From Gnetum montanum (taxonomy: Eukaryota; Streptophyta; Gnetopsida; Gnetales; Gnetaceae), in contig MNCI01007602.1 of assembly GCA_015680685.1 (NCBI GenBank), forward strand, positions 130,245 through 194,244: a DNA stretch of 64,000 nucleotides. Reading direction: 5' to 3'. Made by a program: the position numbers and the translations under genes. The notes under the pieces were generated by a model, which had not been told where the DNA came from, made no database searches, and was given only the letters and a program-made list of their open reading frames with translations. Positions 47,521-58,560 of the stretch are shown piece after piece (the first letter of the stretch is position 1; every line of letters begins with the position of its first letter).

Positions 47521-50285
47521 ATGACTTCTACTACCATCGCTGTTGACATTCCCAACATGGAGGTGCCCTTCGCAACCCGAGGCAGTACCAGTGCCGAACA
47601 ATAGTTGAATCCAATACCAGAAACATGCCAGTCCCTCAGGATCCAAAACCGAGGACCTGAGGGCCTAGCCCAGTAACACGAACATTACAATTTCCTTTAC
47701 ACAAAGGTGCAGGCTAACCTGCCCTTAGATTTACATGAACTCAAAGAAAAATGTAGCTTCGAGTTCGCTTACTGCAACGGGAAGAAATTCATTCCTAGCC
47801 AAGGCATTTCCCTACCTTTGACACAAGCAAACCAAAGGCTACTAGATCAACTAATCCAGTTGACAATGCTTAGGGGACAACAAGACATAGCATCCAACTA
47901 GGATGATGCCTTTCAAGATGGGTAAGAGAAAATCGACTCCCAATCTAATGAGGGAGGCCCAGCCAACCCCATCCCTGTCCTGCCTACCCAGTCCTTCTAG
48001 GCCAACCCGCTACCTATCGTCACCCCCTTCACCATCGTGTGTATGCGTCATCACTCTACAACCGCAACTACAGTGGGTAGCCATGCTACGTTCCGAGCAC
48101 CTCATCACCCCTATCACCTAGTTGCACCGACAACAACTGTGCCACCACAAGCTGTTTATCAGCATGGTACCACAACACGCAACACACCTATCATGACTAT
48201 TCTAATGCATGTCCACACTATACCTACTCTACAACCACACCCAACTCCCATACCAATTCCTACATATGTGACCATCCCACCCACTGTGATGGCCCTAGGC
48301 CCATCCACGTGGTTGCCTCCATCCACTGCCTCGTCTATTCTACAACCATCGCAGATGTCTCATTACACTCACCCTCAGGTCTATTCAACCCCCCAAATGG
48401 CACAACCTAGTGCAGGGCCATGTGGGGTCCCATTGGTGGTCCAAATAGCCTACCAGATGGTGGACAATGCAAACAACGTCTTTAGCAGGGGTAGCCCCAA
48501 CGGCATAGCCAATGGGTCAAATTGCCACCATTGCCATGCCACCTGCGAGGGTTGCTTCTGTAGTCCCTCAGCCGCCTACAACATCCCCGAGTCTGGATCA
48601 AGCATTTCAGCTCATTCAAATCCTAACCGAGGAAGTAAAACGCCTCAAAGCTATTGCGTCCAATATGGTACAAGTCAAGGATTTTTACTAAGATGACCCC
48701 GTCAACCCTGCAATCCCTGCCTTGATATTACCATCGGGGATGTCCCTCCTGCACTTCACAAAGTATAATGGGAAAGGGGATCCCAATACACATCTTATCA
48801 CTTTTCGGTTAGAATCTTTGTTGCTGCAACAATGGCTACATACGATCATCCACGTCTTCGCCATGTGCCTAGCTGGGAAAGCCCTATATTGGTATCGCGC
48901 ATTACCACGTTCATCCATTTCGACGTTGGAAGAACTCTTGACCTAGTTTGTGACATGCTTCAAGTATAACTTGAAGCCAGAATCCATGCTGGATCAGCTG
49001 ATGAGCGTGAAGGAAGACCCACTAGAACCAGTCCAAAAATTCATTCAACGATGGAGTGCCACCCTTAACGAAATCCATGAACCTATCGTGGAGGCTCATT
49101 TGTTAGCGGTCTTTAAAGGTGCAGTGAACGACTTCATCAAGTCAAAACTATATTACCTTGCTCCACGCTCACTTAGTCAACCTTTCACTCAGACAAAAAG
49201 CATACAAGATGCTGCTGAGGCAAGTAAAGACCTGGCTTATGTCACTTACAAGAATAGTTTTGCAAAGAAGGACAATGGTAAAGCCACAATGACCATGGTG
49301 GCTGCTGTGGCAGCTAAGGCTAAACCCAAACACGACAATAGTGGAAACAAGAATAACAAGAAACCAACCGTACCTGCAGCCGACTCAGGGCCTAAGCCGG
49401 GCCAAGCATTACAACCCGCTGTGCCCGCACCTCGGACATCTGCATACACCAAACCTAACTTTGAATGTAAAGATCATTCAAAATATACTCCGCTACCCCT
49501 CAAACCTTCAGAACTCCTAGAGTAATTGTTGGTAGTAGGATACATTCAACACAAACAGATGTTAGAAAAAGCAAACATGAGGCATCAATGCTACTGCAAG
49601 CTCCTTAGAAATCCCTCTTTAGCCCTGCCCAACAAACCTCTAGTCCCTAAAGGTTTTAGGCTGGATAGGTTTTGTGATTACCATCAACTATGTGTTCATA
49701 CCATGGATTATTTTCTATCATTGCAAGATGATATCCAAAGATTGATTGACCTAGGGCAATTGGTGTTAGATGAAAGTAGCCCAGTACGTCCGAAAAACCA
49801 ATCCATGTACGTCTATACCGACCCCCTCAACACCAACAATGCCAGTTATGTCATCAACGCCATTGGTATTGACAATGATCCCATGCCACCCTTCTAACCA
49901 TTTGTGATTCACATGCCTTAGCATAGTGTGCCAATGCCACCAATGGCTGGCCCAAGCCCGCAGTTGCCCTTCATCCTGAAAGTTCCACCATAGACATCTA
50001 CCTCTGCACCATCCATTGGCGGGGCTGTGTGACCCCGTCCACTAACACCTCTAGCTCCATTTTTCATCAAGGGGCCAATGCCTTCAACAGTCCCCATCCC
50101 GTGCAACAACATTAAATGACCCACTTGTCCTCCAATGCAAGAAACCTACCTGGTGGACGATGCATCGAATGGGAATACCGTCAAAAGCATCTCCAAAACT
50201 ACACCTACACCCTTTGGATTGATACCTTCATCACCAAGGATGAAGGTCAATGAAAGCATATGACTTGTGACATCCTCTCACAAAA
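47521..50285 (+). pseudogene. Tat-like copy B gag
   Basis: Starts with ATG at 47,521 (MTSTTIAVDIPNMEVPF). A Pro/Thr/His-rich N-terminal part runs to about 48,690 in one frame; a frameshift then moves to the frame carrying the core: LLHFTKYNGKGDPNTHLITF at about 48,740, LAGKALYWYRALPRSSISTL, FVTCFKYNLKPESMLDQLMS, EDPLEPVQKFIQRW, HLLAVFKGAVNDFIKSKLYY, matching plant Ty3/gypsy gag. A knuckle-like FCDYHQLCVHTMDYF at about 49,670-49,715 has Cys-X2-His-X2-Cys. Stops are TAG (Gln or Trp positions). The protease follows in the same frame. Confidence 0.85.
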
Positions 50286-51277
50286 AATTTAAACCTGGGT
50301 CCAGGGCCATCTCTCCTCGAGAGATTCGTCTTCTAGGACGAATCGAGAAGGAGGGGCTCAAACAGGTGGGCAGCCAAGACTTCTTGAACGCCATCACCTA
50401 GGCTGGGCAAGCCCTAAGGTAAAAGAATACCATGCTAAGCCTATATGACTTAGTCATAACATCAGCCCCTCACTGCGAGGCTTTGGTCTGCATGTTAATG
50501 GCAATCCCAGTCAATGAAAACATGTCGATAGATGAGAAAGCAATCCACTCAGTCGTACTCCCCTCTGCACCCATGGAGTCTGCACCTCCACTAACTTTTA
50601 GTAATAAAGCCCTTAAGGAAGATCCCGAAAAGGGTCAAGTGACTACGGTGCCTCTCTTCATCATGATTTGGGTCAGTCAGTACCAAATACGAAGGGTACA
50701 TGTTGATGATGTGGCAATCACAAACGTCATCTCTTTGCCTATCATAGAGAAATTGGGATTGGTCGATCAAATCAAACCAACAGTGATGTTGTGCCTACGA
50801 TCCTTCAACGGGGCACATGTCCTAGTAAAAGGCACAATTCATGTAAACTTCATAGCAGGGAATGAGCTCCCCACAAACACAACATTTGTTGTAGTCGAAG
50901 AAATGCTCGGGTTCAATCTAATCTTGGGAAGATCGTGGTTGGCACAACTTGGGGCAGTCTCCTCCCCTATACACCAAGAAATCCATTTACCATATGAGAG
51001 CAGAGAGGTGATAATCCATGGCGAGGGGGTGGTAACACAAGCAATTAATAATCTAAACACAAAGCAAGGTTCAGAGGTTACAACGTCTGAAGATGAAGTG
51101 ACTGTCCATGCATGCACCAATCATATAGCAAAGGGATCGGCCCAACAAATTGACCCTCAAGTAGAAAACATCTGGGTGGAGTTGTCCTTTCAAGCGGAGG
51201 ATGGCAGCACGAGCGAAGACCCTAGAAAAATGCCTGACCCTTATGTCCCTGTCAACCCACGAAAGGTTAGGAGATAG
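50286..51277 (+). pseudogene. Tat-like copy B protease region
   Basis: 281 uninterrupted codons from 50,432, preceded by in-frame sequence (SPREIRLLGRIEKEGLKQVG) typical of the stretch before PR in Tat elements. LSLYDLVITSAPHCEALVCM matches the KISLLSLLLSSEAHREAL segment of that lineage. Protease motifs: RRVHVDDVAITNVISLPIIE (active-site region, canonical VDxGSxxNVLP; Gly lost), NTTFVVVEEMLGFNLILGRS then WLAQLGAVSS. It ends NPRKVRR, TAG at 51,277. The next element domain, RT, is 5.6 kb away; the interval holds the repeat tract and the antisense gene. Confidence 0.85.
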
Positions 51278-51379
51278 CTACACATAGCATTATAGCTTTG
51301 TGACCTCTCACCCAGTCGCCATCCTCGCATATTCTTTTTCTACTTAACCTGCCAGGGTGTCATCTTTTCAGCATAATGC

Positions 51380-51525
51380 ACAATGGCCCAAAATGGCTTA
51401 AAACTAGCAAATGGCCCGAAATGGCCTAAAAATAGCATTACCACCTTCAACTTTATTCATTAAGCAATAGCCCAAAATGGCCTAAGGTTAACAAAAGGCC
51501 CGAAATGGTCCAAAACTGGCATACG
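51380..51525 (+). repeat. Degenerate tandem repeat after protease (copy B)
   Basis: Four units of about 30-50 bases with core CAATGGCCCAAAATGGC / TAAAACTAGCA, the same family as 1,790-2,045 and 7,605-8,075. Confidence 0.8.
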
Positions 51526-51652
51526 AGAGTACGACAACTTTACATAATGTGCATGAAAATACGAAATCAGTTTCCTTTCTGAAGCAATGCATTTCAGTCA
51601 AATTTTTCGCCTATTGGCAGTGTCTGTAAATTCTTCCAAAACAAAAAAGAGA

Positions 51653-51654
<2 letters not shown>

Positions 51655-51684
<30 letters not shown>
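51655..51684 (+). repeat. 30-base G homopolymer
   Basis: An uninterrupted run of 30 Gs preceded by GAGAGAG, located 18 bases beyond the stop codon of antisense gene B, so it would be a poly-C tract in that gene's 3' UTR. It has strong G-quadruplex potential on the plus strand. The exact length is doubtful, as for any long homopolymer. Confidence 0.9.
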
Positions 51685-51685
<1 letters not shown>

Positions 51686-51918
51686 GTCCACCCTCATGCT
51701 CTCACAAGCTATCCTTGTTCGCATTGCCCTTGCTGTTTGTCTCTACCTCATCCACTTGCACATCGTCTACTCCCATATTGCCCCCCGACACCACCTCATT
51801 CCTTTCCTCCATGGGCCTCACATCCTCGTTAAGAGCCTACGTCCCAAAAGATAAAGCAGTTAGTGGGGACAATGAATGCAACAAATGATAGCTATAGCAA
51901 AGCATCAAAGTAACTAAC

Positions 51919-52742
51919 CTGAAGGGAGCCTACGTCCATTGCAAGAGGTATCTAGTCTAGACCAAGCTTGAGATGATGCTCAATATCCTCCATCGAAATA
52001 TCCATCCAAGGCCTGTTATTAGGATCAGCACTCACAGCAGCAACCTTCTCCTTTTCCAAAATTTTCCATTTTAGAGACCCCAAGGAAAGGGAGGTGGTGG
52101 CAGTCTCTCCTGTAGGAAGGGTCATCTCCAAATCTGGAGACTCTGTGACCTTCACTTGCTCTTTAAACTTCGCATAAGCATCAGAAGTGTCAATGGCCTT
52201 CACGAACGCCTCGTATGAGAATGCCTCCATGATAGCATCTTTATACAGCCTTTGATGGGTTTCGTTTTCTAGCTTGAATTTATATTTGTGGTCCCTCTGG
52301 GCTTGCCACCATTCGAAGATCTTGGCACTGATGTCCTTCATATCTTGGCACTTTTGGACTAGAAAATCCATCTGCATTTTCTGTTTGACTATTTCACAGC
52401 TGGATTCCACGTTCTAACGGACAACAGTCCAAAACCTGGCATGATCGGCCACAGCCCTTTGCAGCTCCACAAGGTCGAGACTACGGTTTAAGAGGAAATC
52501 GATCCTCGACTTGAGGTTCTCCACCTCGGCAGCCAGTTCCACCTCTCTCTACTCGCTTCTGTGGACCCACTTCCACAATTCCTCATTGGTATGTCTACAT
52601 TCCCATAGGGATCACACCGAGTGCAAGATGCATTTGTAAGCCTCGTCAAATATGCAACGAGACACTTCAGTCATGTTAGATGAGAGTGTGGGCACCGCAC
52701 CAATATCCATAGGCCGAGTTGGATCCCATTTGAGCTAAGAGG
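51919..52742 (-). other. Exon 7 of antisense gene B: charged, probable coiled-coil segment
   Basis: Reads RCIFDEAYKCILHSV, ECRHTNEELWKWVHRSE, REVELAAEVENLKSRIDFLL, LVELQRAVADHARFWTVVR, then an uninterrupted 152-codon stretch with KQKMQMDFLVQKCQDMKDIS, FEWWQAQRDHKYKF and YKDAIMEAFSYEAFVKAID, ending EDIEHHLKLGLD, a TAG, and MDVGSLQ before the GTTAGT donor. Heptad-like spacing of Leu/Val/Ile with Glu/Lys/Arg suggests helices or coiled coil. Copy A (2,359 to about 3,140) keeps KCALHSAQSL, ECRHVNEDLWK and VIDATKAYDRFMKH. Confidence 0.6.
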
Positions 52743-53491
52743 CTATAGAAAGTATAGCAACCTCGTTAACATAACATAAATAAATACGTCCAAAAGTTGT
52801 AGGGTGGCAACATAGGAGTTGTCAACACTCCTACTCACTTGCACGAGGATCCTCCTATTGAAGGTGTTGGATCATGTCATCAACTAACCCTTGAACAAAC
52901 ATAAACTTGTCAGGAATTTCAGCCCATGACTCCATCTGGGGCAGAGAAGGTCCTGATACATCAATAGTAGCACCTGTTACGCAATTTAGCATGACAACAA
53001 CAACTGAAGTGGACTACGGTAGAGTACATCTAAAGCCTAAACTCACCTGCATTCAGCTGTTGTTTTGCTTCATGCTAGTGCAAGACAATTGTGGTAGGTA
53101 CTCTAGAAGGCCCAGCCAAGTCCATGTGAACTCCTACCTTAAGCGCTGGTGCTTTTCCTTTCAAGAGGGCAGTGTCCTCTTTATTTCGAGAAGATACCTC
53201 TTCGTTGGTAGGAAGAGGCTCTCTAATGACAAGAGCCCCTGCCCTAGAAACAAGAGCTCCAGTATTCCTAGTCGGGGCCCTCTCTTCCAAAGTCGGGCCC
53301 CTCGTGCCTTTATTTGTCGGCCCTGGTCTGAGGGCCGACAGTTCCTCATCACCTTCTTCTTCACCTTCTTCTTTTTCTGCCCGCAAAAGTGTACAGACAC
53401 AATAAATCAGAGTTGATTTACTCGAAATTGATACCATGCCATAAAGCACTACCTAGCTAAGCATGGAATAGCTGGCATTCTAAACACTCAC

Positions 53492-54534
53492 TAGTGGGGG
53501 GCTGCGTTTGCCACAACTTGAACCGCAGTTGCTGCTCCTTCTCATGAGGACTTTCCCTAGTGGGAGGAGGTCTCTTTCTTCGCAACTCCGCAGGCATAGC
53601 CTCAGCCATAAGATGATCATCCTAGGTCACATTTCCAAGTATGGCAGGGGGAGTCTCCCCTATGCTGTCCTGGCCACAAGTGCTACGAACCATCAGATCC
53701 TTAGCTGTTACGGAAAATGAATCCCCTACCATCTCCAGGGGAGCTTGGGCTTGCATGGTCTGAAAGACTTGTCAGATCCACAGCTTAGAAATCTGGTCAC
53801 GGTCCAGCTCGGACTAGACCCCATCCTCCTGGACCACTAGGAACTCTGTGAAGTGCCTTAAAAAGCCAATGTAGAAGGCATAGTGTATGTTAGAATGAGA
53901 CTCCATTTACTCACGGAGCCCCAAAATCTTGCCCTACAAGCCATACATAGCAATTCGGCCTAGTTATAATAGGTCCCTTCCTCTACGACTTCTCACATTA
54001 CCCAATCCTACTCAAGCCCCAAGACCTTTCCTTGGGTGAGCAGTTGAGGGAATGCATGAGCATGAAAGATTGGGTATATCCCCATCGCAGGACCATCCTT
54101 AAGCTTTTCCATAGGAAACCCCTTCCGCTCCTTGGTGAGTCTCAGCCACTCCTCAATATGCTGTTTATGGAGGGTCAGCTCCAGCTTGCCCTTCGACATC
54201 ACATCGGCACCATCAGTAGGAACACCAAACAAATCTGCAAATAGCTTGTCATTTATATCAATGACCACCCGCATGCCCTACACGTATGTGCAAAAGCGAC
54301 TTGCCTGCCTAGAAAAGGAATTGACCAGGGAAAGCATCTCAGCAGCAGGAATGCCCAGATTCAGTGCCATAAACAAATCCATGAGCCTGGCCATTCAGAT
54401 TCTTCTGAGCAAGGGGCCTGGAGCCCCTCATTCTAACCAGCTTTGGCTAGCCGATACCTCACTGTAATTAAAGTAGATGTTGCCCCTTTGCCCTCTGGTA
54501 GTCACCACCATCACTTCACGGGGCTTCTTTGCTC
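53492..54534 (-). other. Exon 4 of antisense gene B: central domain
   Basis: 1,043 nt (1,031 in copy A). Reads AKKPREVMVVTTRGQRGNIY, LMDLFMALNLGIPAAEML, VNSFSRQASRFCTYV, MRVVIDINDKLFADLFGVPT, HIEEWLRLTKERKGFPMEKL and AMGIYPIFHAHAFPQLLTQG. The ...DINDKLFADLFGVP pattern is reminiscent of the putative plant transposon protein domain found in some plant retroelements (V..SPEAIN.FLGLP), but this is a weak, by-eye resemblance. Copy A keeps the same order and spacing (MQVIFEITDNLFSDLFGVPF). Confidence 0.5.
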
Positions 54535-54954
54535 CTACAGCAATAATTAGAAAACATACAAAAGAAGAAAAAACGACACCCGCTCGTTAACCCACCAGGC
54601 CTATACAGTGAGGGGAATAATGGGAGTTTAGCCACTAAGACTGTGTTGAGCGTAACTTGCTTGAAAGGTTCTCTCCACTCTTGGTCTAGCCAACCTTTTG
54701 TCCTAAAATTATTATAGAAAGAGGCAAGCGTGCATAGGTGGGAATGATATCCTTCCCCACATAGAGAAATCATGCCCACTCATAGTCTCCTGGTAGAGGT
54801 GAATTCCTATAGGGCTAATTGTGCTGTGGCCAATTCGTCCGGCTGATCATGAACCCTATCATCATTAAGATAGAACCTAGTGATAAGTGCACACTATTAA
54901 CACTTGGCTGAGCATAGTCAATGTCACCTAGCAAAATAAATATGTGAAACTCAC

Positions 54955-55403
54955 CTGTTAACACAGTAAATGGTCCCCTGTGGGTTTAGAAAGTATGTCA
55001 CCATATGGTGCACAAGGTACAGTGTGTTGTAAGAATGATAACACTGGTACTCTGACATGTCCCAAATCTAGGCCAAGCACCTCAACCTTATGGAGTGTTG
55101 GGTAGACTCTCCTTCTAGCCTGCTTGAAGTCGCATCATCAGAAAGATATCTCAAGATGCCCCGATTTGCCCCTGGCAGCAAAGCCTCTATTATGCCGGAT
55201 GCCCGCATCTCATCCGAGGAGGACCGAACCATGAGACTAACCGGCTAAGGAGGAATTGCACGAAGTCTCGTGCCCCATCCCTAAACCAAACGGCTTGATC
55301 TCCCAAATGTATTGGGGGAGGGGGAACGTTGGCCATAGGTCTGCCCACATGACACAAGACTCCTTCCAGATCCAAAACAATCAATCTAGACCTTGGCCTT
55401 GCC
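54955..55403 (-). other. Exon 2 of antisense gene B: FCP1-like HAD domain
   Basis: 449 nt. RLIVLDLEGVLCHV is HAD motif I (nucleophile Asp kept; the second Asp of DxDxT is Glu). Next come AVWFRDGARDFVQFLLSR, then after a one-base frameshift VRSSSDEMRASGIIEALLP (motif II, WSSS in the family), then IWDMSEYQCYHSYNTLYLVH and NPQGTIYC, aligning with IWD..YG..NTLLVDDSPYK and NPPGTAI. The DD pair is VH. Exon 3 continues RFYLNDDRVHDQPDELATAQ, where the family has a ...DDEL...LE.L segment. By hand, the first 50 alignable residues of copies A and B share 24 identities. Confidence 0.75.
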
Positions 55404-56165
55404 CTGCATAATGGAAATAGCAGATAGTGACATCAAATATGAACATAATATGTGCGCAACATAGCAACGCCTAGCCGACCATAAGCGTAGCATAGCACGG
55501 TCCCTGGTTCATCATAGCATAACAAAGATGTAAAAGCTGAGCGTAGCAAGAACATGTGAGTAACTTGGCAAAGCAATAAAATAACTAATAGCAGGCCCAA
55601 ACGGAATACGTGCCTATGTCATACGTAACTAAACCCCCTCCCAAAGGTTTCACAGCTCAACAGCCTAGAGGACCTTGGTCTCGCGGCCGCGGCAACAACT
55701 GTGATAGTAATAGCCTTGCATGGAATCACAACGAGACCCTTGCACAACAGTAATGATCGAAAGAAAGAAAGACCATGATAGCAGCAAAGCCAAAATGACA
55801 CAGCCACAGAAAATACAAGTGGAAAAACAAATGAGACATAAAACCAGAGCAGAAGAGGGTAGAAGGTGCAAGAAGAAAGGAATGGAAACGACATAAAAAC
55901 TCACTAGGTTAATAGCGTGTCCTCCCATGCTCGAACGCACATCCATAGCCCACGTCTCAAGGTCTTCTTCACCTTCCCAACCTTTGCAAGCACCAACTGA
56001 GTCTTAGGAGCCATAGCCCTGCTAGCAGATTTACCACCTTCACCTTAGAAATTCGCCTCGATGTGGATTCACATAGTAAATCCACAACCTGAAATCGCCG
56101 AAGTGCTCTGACAAGGATTATGTGTTTCTAGGGTAAAAAATAGCAAAATTACTAGGATTCAACCT

Positions 56166-56175
56166 CTATTTATGG
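56166..56175 (-). promoter_or_regulatory. TATA box of antisense gene B
   Basis: CCATAAATAG on the minus strand, 152 bases upstream of the exon 1 ATG. The upstream flank (56,220-56,260) contains GCATGCTACGCCGC, the GCTAC-type word that also crowds the LTRs of this family. Confidence 0.55.
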
Positions 56176-56229
56176 CAGTAATAGCAAAATGGGGAAGACT
56201 TCCTTTCTCTCTCTCAAATTAAGGTGGGG

Positions 56230-56850
56230 CGCGACGTGCGGCGTAGCATGCTCGCCACGACATCACGACACTATTAGCTTTTAAACCTCGACATGCTTCA
56301 AGTCACTTACTCAGCTTCTAAAAAATAAAAATAATATGATAATTTTTGTTTTCAATTAAAGGTCCGAAAAGACCTTAAGCCAACCAACCCAGCGTCATTA
56401 TATTCCTTAAGGCTCAAAGACAACAATTTCAACTAGTAATGACTGTAGTTTGCAATAATGTCAAACGAAGTAATTACATTTCTTGCACCAGTGATCATCT
56501 AGCGCACCTTGACATGAGAGTAGCATATTCCCTAACAATTTCATGTCTTCGTTCCTGCATTGACCGCCCAATACGTCTCACACTTGCAATTCCATCTCTA
56601 TTATCGTTCTTTAGCGCAGCAAGGCTTTGCATGTCACAATAAGGTAACCCAAAAATGGCAACTAGTAGGTCAGCATCTATATATACAACTTTGCACTTTA
56701 CATTAACAATTTCTATGTCTTTAATTATCCTAGATCCCTGTGCCTGGGTGGTACGTCATGACCTCGAGCAAGCAAAATCTCAATCTTTACATCGCCTTAT
56801 TTAGCAAGTCGCATCTCGATGTTGCTTTGCAAATTTATGTTCTGCACAAT
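56230..56850 (+). other. Spacer between antisense promoter and RT (copy B)
   Basis: No gene seen. One or two decayed units of the GGCCTTAAAC repeat (GGTCCGAAAAGACCTTAAGC at about 56,361; ATTCCTTAAGGCTCAAAGAC at about 56,401). The sequence is less AT-rich than the rest and has no strong acceptor like the one at 9,973-9,997. Confidence 0.5.
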
Positions 56851-56869
56851 ATCTGATGACCCTTAGCTA

Positions 56870-58560
56870 GGCTCTCATCTTGTAATGGTAGGTTAAGCAA
56901 GAAATGGAAACCCACCATGCCTTGTCCATGCCTCTAATACTAAAAGGGCCACAAGGCAAGCTTGCAAGATAGTTAAACCCCAACACAATTAACTGGGAGT
57001 CGGTCATAATTAATGCTATAGCAACCTTAGAAGCACCCCCCAGATTTGCCCAAACACCTGGTCCACATCCTAGATTTGGAGGCCGGGGATGTAACCAAGG
57101 ATCCTCTCATTGAAATACCCATAACCATCACAAGAAGGGAGGTAAAGAAATTAAGAATTAGCTCTCTCCTAGACGCACAAATACATGAGGGCATAGTTAA
57201 AGCCTTACAAGAACACATTGACATCTTTGTATGGTCATATGAAGATATGTCAGGTCTAGATCCATGGTTGATTCAGCATAATATCATCCTAGACCCCCAC
57301 ATGAAAGCAGTCAAGAAAAAGAATCATGAAATTAAGCTAGAAATCATGCTAGCCGTGAAGGGAAAAATCACTAAGTTGTACTAAGCAGGCTTCATCCGCG
57401 TAGTCGACTATTCAGAGTGGGTGTCCAACATCATTGTGGTTTCGAAGAAAATGGGAGGGATACGAATGTGTATAGATTTCTGAGATTTGAACAGGGAAAT
57501 GATCAAGGATAACTTTCCACTACCAAGAATTGATCAACTCATCGATGCCATGGCTGGGCATGCTTTGCTATCCTTCATGGATGGCTTCTATGGATACAAC
57601 CAAATCCGCATCAACCTGGAACACCAACTGTCAACGACCTTCATGACTCCATGGGGAACCATCTACTATACCATGATGCCCTTTAGGCTCAAGAATGCTG
57701 GGGCAACATACTAGTGAGCCATGACATACATTTTTAGTAACCACATCCTAGAAATGATTAATGATTACATGGACAATATAGCGGTTAAGTCTAAAGACGT
57801 GGCCCATCATCCGTGCGACCTAGAATTAGTTCTCGAGTGTTGTCAAAGACACAATTTGCATATTAATCCTAAGAAATGCATCTTCAGAGTAAAGACCATA
57901 TGCATGTTAGGATTTTTAGTATTGGAGGTTGGAATACAGGTGGACCCAGACAAAGTCAAGGCTATCATCAACCTAGCGCCTCCCACAAATCTAAAAGAGT
58001 TACATGGTCTACAAGGCAAAGTGCAATTCATTTGGAGGTTTATAGTAAGACTAACAGATAAGTTACACCCCATGAAACATCTTCTGAGAAAAGGAGTTGA
58101 CTTCAAGTGGATAATCCAATGTCAACAAGCCTTCGAAAACCTAAAGAAAGAACTCTCGCACCTACCAACAATGTACTCGCTGCAGAGGGATAGGCCATTC
58201 TTCATATACCTTGCCACCTCCGACGCATCCATAGCGACACTGCTATGTCAGAAGCGAGACGATGGTTCTGAGATACCAATGTATTACCTAAGCCACACGT
58301 TAATATCATACAAGGAAAGATACAATGAGGTGGAAAGGAATTGCCTAGCCTTAGTGTTTGCGCTGAAAAGGTGGTGACACTACCTATTCCGCAGCACAAC
58401 CAACATCATTTGCAAAAGCAATGTACTTCAGGCTATCACTGAAAATCTATACAAAAGTAGTAGGATAGCCTGATGGAAGGCCATAACTATAGAATTTGAT
58501 TTACGCTATGTGAGGCAGTCGTCGATGAAATACCAAGCCATAGCGATCCAACTTACGGCC
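56870..58560 (+). pseudogene. Tat-like copy B reverse transcriptase and RNase H
   Basis: RT N-terminal linker: LVHILDLEAGDVTKDPLIEI, FVWSYEDMSGLDPWLIQHN. Fingers/palm: IIVVSKKMGGIRMCIDF, a TGA at an Arg position, then LPRIDQLIDAMAGHALLSFM, DGFYGYNQIRIN and MMPFRLKNAGATY, followed by TAG-TGA at Gln-Arg positions. The catalytic box reads YMDN (57,765-57,776), so the second Asp is changed. Connection: INPKKCIFRV, VDPDKVKAIINLAPP. RNase H: FFIYLATSDASIATLLCQKR, MYYLSHTLISYKERYNEVER, then a TGA at a Trp/Arg position near 58,376 and EFDLRYVRQ. All in one frame. Confidence 0.92.

Larger units (their letters stand above)
51702..56014 (-). pseudogene. Antisense spliced cargo gene, copy B (FCP1-like domain protein)
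   Basis: The best copy of the antisense gene between PR and RT. Inferred exons (minus strand): 1, 56,014-55,905 (ATG; MAPKTQLVLAKVGKVKKTLR); 2, 55,403-54,955; 3, 54,876-54,596; 4, 54,534-53,492; 5, 53,376-53,047; 6, 52,973-52,839; 7, 52,742-51,919; 8, 51,836-51,702 (TGA). Donors are GTGAGT (five), GTGGGT and GTTAGT; acceptors are GCAG, CTAG, GTAG, GGCAG, ACAG, ATAG and GTAG. Total about 3,307 nt, about 1,100 residues. Domains: FCP1-like HAD (exon 2), central region of unknown family (exons 3-4), charged low-complexity (exon 5), probable coiled coil (exon 7), acidic tail (exon 8). Stops are few and mostly TAG at Gln or Trp positions; a frameshift lies near 55,235. Inactive now; no host homologue can be named here. 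Confidence 0.82.

Noticed and set aside
51587-51832. Plus-strand open frame through the G run (poly-Gly)
   Set aside because: Opened by the homopolymer and by the complement of antisense exon 8; no domain.
53172-53405. Plus-strand open frame of 77 codons rich in Ser and Leu
   Set aside because: Shadow of exon 5 of the antisense gene, whose repeat keeps the other strand open.
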